From Bathymodiolus brooksi (lineage: Eukaryota; Mollusca; Bivalvia; Mytilida; Modiolidae): a DNA stretch of 64,000 nt. The stretch is taken from NCBI GenBank assembly GCA_963680875.1, contig OY804575.1:34693103-34757102 (forward strand), written 5' to 3'. The notes under the pieces were generated by a model that was given only the letters and a program-made list of their open reading frames with translations, ran no database searches and was not told the origin of the DNA. Positions within the stretch are counted from its first letter, which is position 1; every line of letters begins with the position of its first letter. The position numbers and the translations under genes were made by a program. Shown here piece after piece: positions 52,701-61,700 of this stretch.

Positions 52701-55700
52701 CATGGATCCAAAAGTTGTTCTCAAAATGCAGTTTCTAGATGAAATGAAACGAACACCAGGTATAAAGGTATGATATTTATTGTCAAAAGTTTTGCTTCAT
52801 TTATTTGGATTGATTTTTTTTTCTCAAAAGTTTAGAACAAGTTACAAATCTACCAATATGAAGTTGTGGTAAGAAAATTAATCTGTATGTTCCTTAAAGT
52901 TATTGGTATTTGACAGTACATTTTTCTGAAAACCATTTTTATTGTCAAGTTTTAAAGCATGAATTTGAAGATGTGTTAAATCTAATCAATTTAGTTGCAC
53001 ATCAATCACTGTAGATTTTAATGTTATTAAGAAAACACTCAATAGAGTTTGAAATTCCTTGGATATTGATCAGATGGTCAGATGGACTAGTCAGTAGGTT
53101 TAACTATTACCTTTAAATGTACCTTATGATTAGAGCACATGAGAGTACAAGTTTTAATATGTACAGTGAAACATGTCTAAACTGAACCCTGAATAAACCG
53201 AAAACCTGCCTAAACCAGACAGACTTTACAGTCCCATCTACTAAATGTCTATGTAATTTGAACCTGTGTAAACCAAACACCTGTCTAAACTGAACAAATT
53301 CTTCAGTCCCAAAGGTGTTCAGTATAATGTATGTTTAATAAAGAAAATTCTAACAAGTATTTTTAGCTCAATAAATGATGAATATATTACAGAGTTTAAC
53401 AGGAAGAGAATGGTATAGACAACAAGCTTCTAGAGCAGTTAATCAAGCGATAGGAAGAGTTATAAGACATCGACAAGACTTTGGTGCTATTTTACTTTGT
53501 GATACTAGGTATTCAAGTTTGATTATACAAGATAATTGTATTAGTTGTTAGAACTGAAGGGTTATAGAATGTTATTTTTACACTTCTGGCTTGTATGTGT
53601 CTTTTTACAATCTAATTTAAATGTGGTGTTTGCATTTCATCATACAACCCTCTTACCTTTAAGAAAATCCTGTATCAGGTCATGTTAGGTTATATGTCAA
53701 ATTACATTTGGAAACTCTCTATTCTCTTCAATGAACTGTTATGTTGTTCAGTACCTAGTGATTGGCTATTTGAACTGTGACCTTTTACATGAATCGCTAC
53801 AGAATGTTTCTTAGTGGATTGTAAGATAAAAAAGGATAAAGACGATTATTTTATTATTATATTGGGTTTCTCATATCTTAGAATCATGTTTGTAATAAAT
53901 CAAATGATCTAAACATGTATACTTCAGTAGAACTATGATTGCTCAATCTTGAAGTATTTTACAGAAATTGTATAGTGGCACTATTGATGTGCAATATTTC
54001 AAAATGCTTCATTATGCCATGCTACCAGGCTTGCTTAGTTTGTGTCAATTTTAGTGGCACATTGCAAAACTTTAGTTCATTTCAAATTTCATGATGTTTT
54101 AGTTTGCACATTTTCTTAATTTGTGTAATTTTTTTATGCAGTACATTTTTATATTTATATTGCATATTTTTTTCACTTTATATTATATTTCATGTGTATT
54201 GTAGATTTTCCTCTCCAGATTCTATAAATCAGTTACCAGGGTGGGTAAAACCATATGTCAACAAGTGTCAGAATTTTGGAAAAACTCTCAAAGATATTGC
54301 AGTATTCTTCAAAACTGCAGAACAAATGGTAACTATGATCTGTGACAAATCCAAATTTATAACTTTTTGAGTGTTAATTTTTATATCAAAATTCATATTT
54401 TGTGTGGATTTATCATCTTTTATGTAGTTTCTCCATTATGAAGACAATGATCAATTATTTTAATGCCACAATATAGTTGAAATATTGCTAAAGTTGGCAT
54501 TAAACACCAATCAATCAATCAATCAATTATTTTAATAGGTCTGTAGTAAAGACCTAATTTTATTATGCCCCCAACAACTTTGTTGTGGGGGGTATACTGG
54601 TTTCACCATGTCCGTCCATCTGTAGACGAATCCTATGTCGTACGATAAATTGAGTTGTGTTTCTTAGAATCTTTTAAAATTTTATCAGCTGTTTACTGGA
54701 GAATCCCTTTCTTTTTTGACGATTTTCACTTTTGCCATTCCAGAGTTATTGGACTTGATATGACGGAAAATATGATTTTTACCATATGTTGTATGATAAC
54801 TTGATTAGTGTTTCTCAGAATGTTTTGAAATTTTATCAGCAGCTTACCGGTGAAGAGAGGAGGATCCCTTTCATTTTTGACGATTTTCACTTTTGTCGTT
54901 CCAGAGTTATTGGACTTGATATGACAGAAAATAGGATTTTTACGCTATGTCGTATGATAACTTGAGTAGTGTTCTCAGAATTTTTTGAAATTTTATCAGC
55001 AGCTTACCGGTGAAGAGAGGAGGGTCCCTTTCATTTTTGGTCGGAACAATCAGTAATGTTTTGGTTATGGAAATAGGTTGGACAGATGTGGGGAGCGGGG
55101 GGTATAATCTTAGTGAGCTGTGCTCACAGTAATACTAGTTATACATATATTGATATAAGATCTTGATAAAAATGAGGAGTGTAGGAGGGGGGCCTTTCAG
55201 GCAACTTTCAAAAAGAAGGGGTTATTGTAATTACATGCATGTACATTTGCTTATCCAGTTGGATGAATTTTGTTTTTGTTAACTTTATTTTAACATGGAA
55301 GTATCAATAGATAAATGCTAGTCTCAATTTTATCATAAATGATGGATGATAATTCATATGTAAATATTAATTGACCAACAATAAGTGAGAAATATGCAGC
55401 CAAAAATAAAGATCTATATGCTGTCTTGACAACAGTTTGACGACGGCATGGTGATGTAGGACAAAATAATGTATTTGTCCTACATCACTTTGCCGTCGTC
55501 TAAGTTAACTTAAGACAACTGATTTTACTTTGTAAACTTTCTTACATATTTTATATTCCTATTTGCAAGAATATATAGAAAGATATTTTTGTAGATGCCT
55601 GAATCCAAACCTAATAAGAGAATTGGTATATCAAGCTGCAGTTCTCAGGGAGCTTATTTCATGCCAACTCTTACAAGGTCATCTGGCCCCAGTGATCTGA

Positions 55701-58700
55701 TGAAGGCTAGAACTGTGTCAGATCATGTTACTAGTTTACGATCATCAACAGGTCAGTCCTATTCAATTTAGTATACCAGATAGAAACTTTCATAAAACTT
55801 GATTAAAATATTTTTAACCATACTTAAAAATTGATCCCATCAGAACACTTCATTCAGCATCAGACACATAGATTTCATACTCAGTATGTTGAGTACATCT
55901 GAGGTACTTTAGCACATATAGACAGTGCTCTGATTGGATGATTTAGGAAATTCATACTTGAGAGTTTTATGACTGTATAAAGATAGAATTGTGTCTAGTT
56001 GTGTTACTTATTAGAATCAACATTTCATTGAACATTGAAATTCTTTGTATACTGGTATTAAGTACCATTGTACTACACATTTCAATGTATTGGTGATTCT
56101 AATTCAGATATACAGTAATGTAAAAAATATTTACCCTTGGGGTCACAGCTTTTAATCTTTAGCTTAGCCTAAAATGGTTCTTAAACTATCAGTTGATTTT
56201 GTATATTGTACAGATGACAGTACTAACCTAGCTAAGTTACGTATACAGTATGAAGGATCAAGTAAATCTTCATCTACAACAGCGGTAGTAAACAATCGAG
56301 GATTATTAGGAGCTTTAATGGATAATGAGGTAACACTGGTATAGTATTTTGTGTGACCTTTACATACATTTTTTCTCTACATATATATACAACCACCTCT
56401 ATTAAGGGGTTGAATGGGATTTATGGTGATTAAAGCCACTTTCAACAATATTTCAGTTATATCGTGGCGGACAGTTTTATTGGTAGAGGAAACCGGAGTT
56501 CTTGGAGAAAACCACTGACCTGTTGCAAGTCACTGACAAACTTTATCACATAATGTTGCATTGAAGATACCTTGTCATGAACAGGGTTCGAACTCACAAT
56601 TTTAGTGGTGATAGCCACTGATTGCACAGGTAGTTGTAAATCCAACTACCATACGATCACAATCTTTTTGTTTAGCTACAAATACTACCAATCTTAATAG
56701 AGAAATATCTGTTTATTGGAAAGAAAACCAATGTTTCTGGTGTTAGCTGTCAATGTCAACTAAATAGAAAGGAAATTAATGGAAGTCCAAAATGGCTGCT
56801 GCCTTCAACTGTTTGCTTAAGTTATTATATATTGTGCCAAAATGCTTATCATGAATGCTATTAAATTTTATTGTCATATACAGTTTTATTTCACATGCTG
56901 ACATGAAATTGTATTCTTTTTTTCGCAGTCAAAGCATTTAGAAGATAGCATTGAGGTAATATATTATTCAGAACATGCCATACAAAATGCCTCATTGTAA
57001 AGAGTGATTGTCTTATTATCTTAAAATGATTTGTTTTGTTGTAAATATTTGATCCATTGTAGATATTTTTGTCAAAGCCAAGTTTTCCATTAGCATGTTG
57101 AATGTTTTAATTGATATATCAGTCTTAATTCAATGTTTCACAAATATTAAATCTTTTGATTGTTAGTACTTGAACTATATAACAGTAACCAATGACAACT
57201 TAAACAAACAAATTTGATTGGTTGATTTAGATATGTCTGTTACAAACATAACTTTAACTTAGTTGTTACTTAGAAACTGTAAATTTGAAGCTATTTTACT
57301 GTCAGATTCGTTTAGATATACCGTCTGCTGTCTATATTGAGATTAACTGTGTATTACATCCATGGTTTTTTCAGGGGTCACCTTTCAGGTTACCAAAAGA
57401 GGAAGTGATATACAAAAAACAAGTCAAGAAAAAGATTGTAATAAAGGTTAGTATTTAAATTTTTTTTTTGATTATCACTTCAACTATGACATTATAAGTT
57501 TAGAGTATACATTATTAAACATTAAGTTGTTATCATGAAAATGGATCCATTTACCATCTTTGTGGATTTTCTGTCATATCTAAGAGTGCCAAAAGAAATA
57601 GAAAATAAAATAATAAGGATCAAAGATCAACAATATAACCTACTTTACCAATAACACCAACATGAACTACTCCTCTGACAAACCTCAACCTTCATTAGAA
57701 GACAATGGAAATCTAGGTGTTGATATATAACAATAATATTATATACTTGTGTGTTGTCTGTGAAGCAGAGCCAACATCTGTAGTCTTGTGTCATTTTCCT
57801 TGTATGTACTGTGATCCCATTGTGAAGCAGAGCCAACATCTGTAGTCTTGTGTCATTGTCATTGTCTGTACTGTGATCACATTTTTGTAAGTCTATAAAT
57901 CCTCTTTCCACATTTAGTGATATTTAATCAAATTTTACATCTTTCTCAAACCCTAGTGATGTATATCTTCTATTTTCTTATCCTATTGTTTTTATGCTCC
58001 TACATGGCCATACCAAAAAAATAAGTGAGTAGATTAAACATATTTCACTGTAGCCAGCCTGATTTTTATTTTTGTTTGCCTAAGCATAGAGCTCTGTTTT
58101 AAAAACTTATATTTTGTTTTATAGAAGAGGGGAGAGCCATCTGGCACAAAATCCCTTGAAGTTGTTGAAGCTGTACAATCTAGTGTTAAACCAAATCATT
58201 TAAATACTGCTGAGTCATATGTAGCTGAGGTTAGTTTTTTTGTATTATGCATATATCATAACGACCAGTACAATTGTTATCCTCATACTCAGATTACAGC
58301 CAATCCAAACACTCTATCCGATATATAAAGGGTTTTAAAAGGGTGATTTTGGAGTAAGTATGAAACTGCAATATTTAATAATAATAATACTTTATTTTAT
58401 GAGTGTATTTAATGACCATGATACCAAATTTAGTCATAGAAGAAGTCAAGAGTTCCCTGGGATACCAATAAAATATTGTACAGACAATGGTCAAAAATAT
58501 TCAGAAATTTCAATTTTTCAACAAACAAAGAAGTTTCCAAATATTTGTGACCATTGTCTGTACCTGGTAGATTATCTCACTTATGGTAGAAATGGAGCAC
58601 AATATGTATGAAAAGTCAGTGGTTTAGTATACAGTATTCATTTCTTTAACAACAAAACATGCATTAGCAGAATATAAAAGATCTCCTTAGAAAGGCAAGT

Positions 58701-61700
58701 TTTAATTGTATCCTATATGGAATAGGAGAAACTGCCACAAAAAACAGCTATGACATACCAAAAAGCCAGAAAAAATGGATGGGGGGAGATTTCATGATGT
58801 ATTTTCATAACATACAAAAAAAAGAAGAAAAAGGATGAAGGAGGATCTCCTTAAATGATGTGTTTTCTTTTGTTTCTTTAATAGGTAAAGAGAATGTTGC
58901 CAACAGAGAGATACAGGATGTTTTCTAAAGCTTTGGTAGAGTACAAGAAGATAGGAGACTTTCAGAAATTAACACCAGTTTTAGTTGGTATATTTACAGA
59001 AGACAGTCTGTGTTATCCTTTGTTTAGAAGTAAGTTTCAAAATCTTCTCTAGTTAGCTTCAACATAAGAACAGATTGCTGCTTATTACAGTCGTGGTCGT
59101 AATTGTATAGTAGTTGGGTATCTGTTTATGTAATCAGTATGAATCAGATCTGACTGAATGGAAAAGGTTTGGATTGGTAAATGTGTGTTTATTGTTACTT
59201 TTAGCAAAATTTTTCAGCTATATTGTGACTACTAAGCTTACTGGGGAAGAAAAGCATGGACAGTCATAACAAACTAATCTATAAAACCTTTCCTAAAACA
59301 TTAACTCTTTGGGGCATAAAATGGTGTAAGTGGTGCTAGACGTGTGTGGTCAGAAGTCGACAATCTCAACCACTCTGCCACAGGAAAGGTCAAAATATAT
59401 ACAAATTATGGATACAAAAACCTTGTTTTCTACAACACATTTGACTGATTTGATCTTCTTTATTGTTCATGTTTAACACTAAACCTTTTTTGCTGTTGAA
59501 CAAAATGAATTTACTAGTTAAGTAATGTCAGTCATTTCTACTACGTTTGATTTTAGAGTTCTACCAGTTCGTGCGACAAAAAGATAAGAAGGAATATGAT
59601 GAGTTATGTAAAAGTTTAACAGGGATTGGATGTGGGTACAGACCTGAAGATTCTGTTTCCAAAAAGAGGCTGCATTCAGCTGATCAATGTAAGACAATCT
59701 TGTAAATGAACCACATTATCAATATTAGTGACTTTCCTGCAATATATATTGTGTCTAAAGTGAAGACACATTCACAAAGGGAGATAATTTACCATGTTTT
59801 TCGAAGACACTAATTAGACTAACAAACCCTTTTATAAGATTATGAGTAAAATAATGACCATTGATTAAAAACATGAAGGATGCGGTTGGATGCCTCTTTC
59901 AGAAGATTTGTACCCTGTAGCAGACTAACTATTTCTAAATGCTGGGGTTCCCTCAACGGCGAAAAACAAAGATAAATCCACAGTTATTAGAAAATATATT
60001 TATAAATTATATCAGTATTAATGATATTGTGCTTTCATTTCTGTGTCGTAGAAAATATATTTTCTTCATGACAGGCTTATGGTCCTTGCTTTTGTTTACT
60101 ATGTGATACTTAGTCAGGTTGCTAAATGTGTATTTGATGCCTACTTTTTTTTCATTTGGTATTATTAGCCACGTTGATGTATTTAGTTACCACATAATAA
60201 CTCAAAATTTACTTGATTCAACTGCATAACATTGTTTTCTTTATTTATGGGATATTTTGCAACTGCTGAGATTTTCTTCATGTTTTTTTTTCAGCTCATC
60301 TAGAAAAACGACAGAAAACAAATAATCTGGACATGGTTTTGGGTAATGAAACTAACAGTTCTAAAAATACAAACCAAGAATTAAATGGACTAAAAAGTGT
60401 ATCAAATGAATCTGTAACCATAGTTACAAAAACTAGAACAGACAATGAAAAACAACTATCTGATTCAAAGGACGCTGGCTCATCTGCATTACAAGATAAA
60501 ACAGATGTTTTGAATAAGAATTCTGAAGATTTGTTTGAAAATGAGGAATCGTCATCTTCTAAGAGGCTTAGTTGCTATAACAACAGTATTCTGACAGCCA
60601 ATGATATCAAATGTTCAAGTAAACAAACATCAGGTATACATGTACAAGCCAACATTTTTATTACTGTATCAAATTTTATTCCCCAAATTATGAATGGAGA
60701 GTAAACTTACATTGTGAAAAAATGTGAGATTAAATTTGTTTTGTAAAGAATCTTTTCGCAGCATTTTTAGACATAATTACTTTCCTATTGTGGGTGGGTG
60801 GTTTTCAACCCCTTTCATACAGACAGTTGTGTGATTTTGATCGACATTCATAATTCATATTTTCTGGAAAACATAGTCCATTATGGATTCTTGATCTGGA
60901 TGTTTTATTATATATTGTTCCCAATTCTGTATGGTTTTGTATCTAGACATAGTAGGAAAAATGTTTAGATAAAATCCCACAACTTTCCTTTTGTATAAAT
61001 ATTATTTTCTAGACCAATTTAATTTAGCCTAGAAATGCTGTGAGAACTTTTAGATGACCCTTAAGAATAGTGAAATAAATACAATAGTAGAATTTTAACT
61101 TTTAATATATATTAGTGTACATTAAAACAAATTACATATCTATACAATATCAGTATTATATATTTTATCATACAAACTTTATATAGTTAATACAAATCAC
61201 TGGTATCAGGTTACATAACATAACAATAAAAATAACACAGAGATTAAGAAATTTACTAGAGGATAAAAAAATGCTTAGATATTAAAATTTCACACTGAGA
61301 TTTGTGCATACATCTTTGTGCTCTATAATGGCTATTCATGAACATATTTATGTATATTCTCAGTTCATATTTTTAATGTCAGTTGAAGCAGAATTGCAAG
61401 CTTCACCTAGTATTTACTCTTATGAGTTCCCAGATAAAAGGGATCAAAGAGAACAACACTCAAACCATCAACTTTTTTTGAATTTTAGGTCAGATTTGTA
61501 TTCAATTTTGTTTTCCTTTTGAATTCCTCCTGCATAATTTTTGCAAGCAAATTTGACCTAGCTGTTATGGTTCTTAAGATAAAAATTGTCAAAGGACATA
61601 AAAATGATAACTTTTGCAGACTTATTTGTACAGTACAGCCTGTCTAAAGTGAACATTTTTAGGTCCAACTTTTATGTTCAGAATAGACAGGTGTTTGTTT

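Noticed and set aside
54104..54370. 88-codon frame over RTEL1 exon 24 as a separate gene
   Set aside because: It is exon 24 read into its flanking introns.
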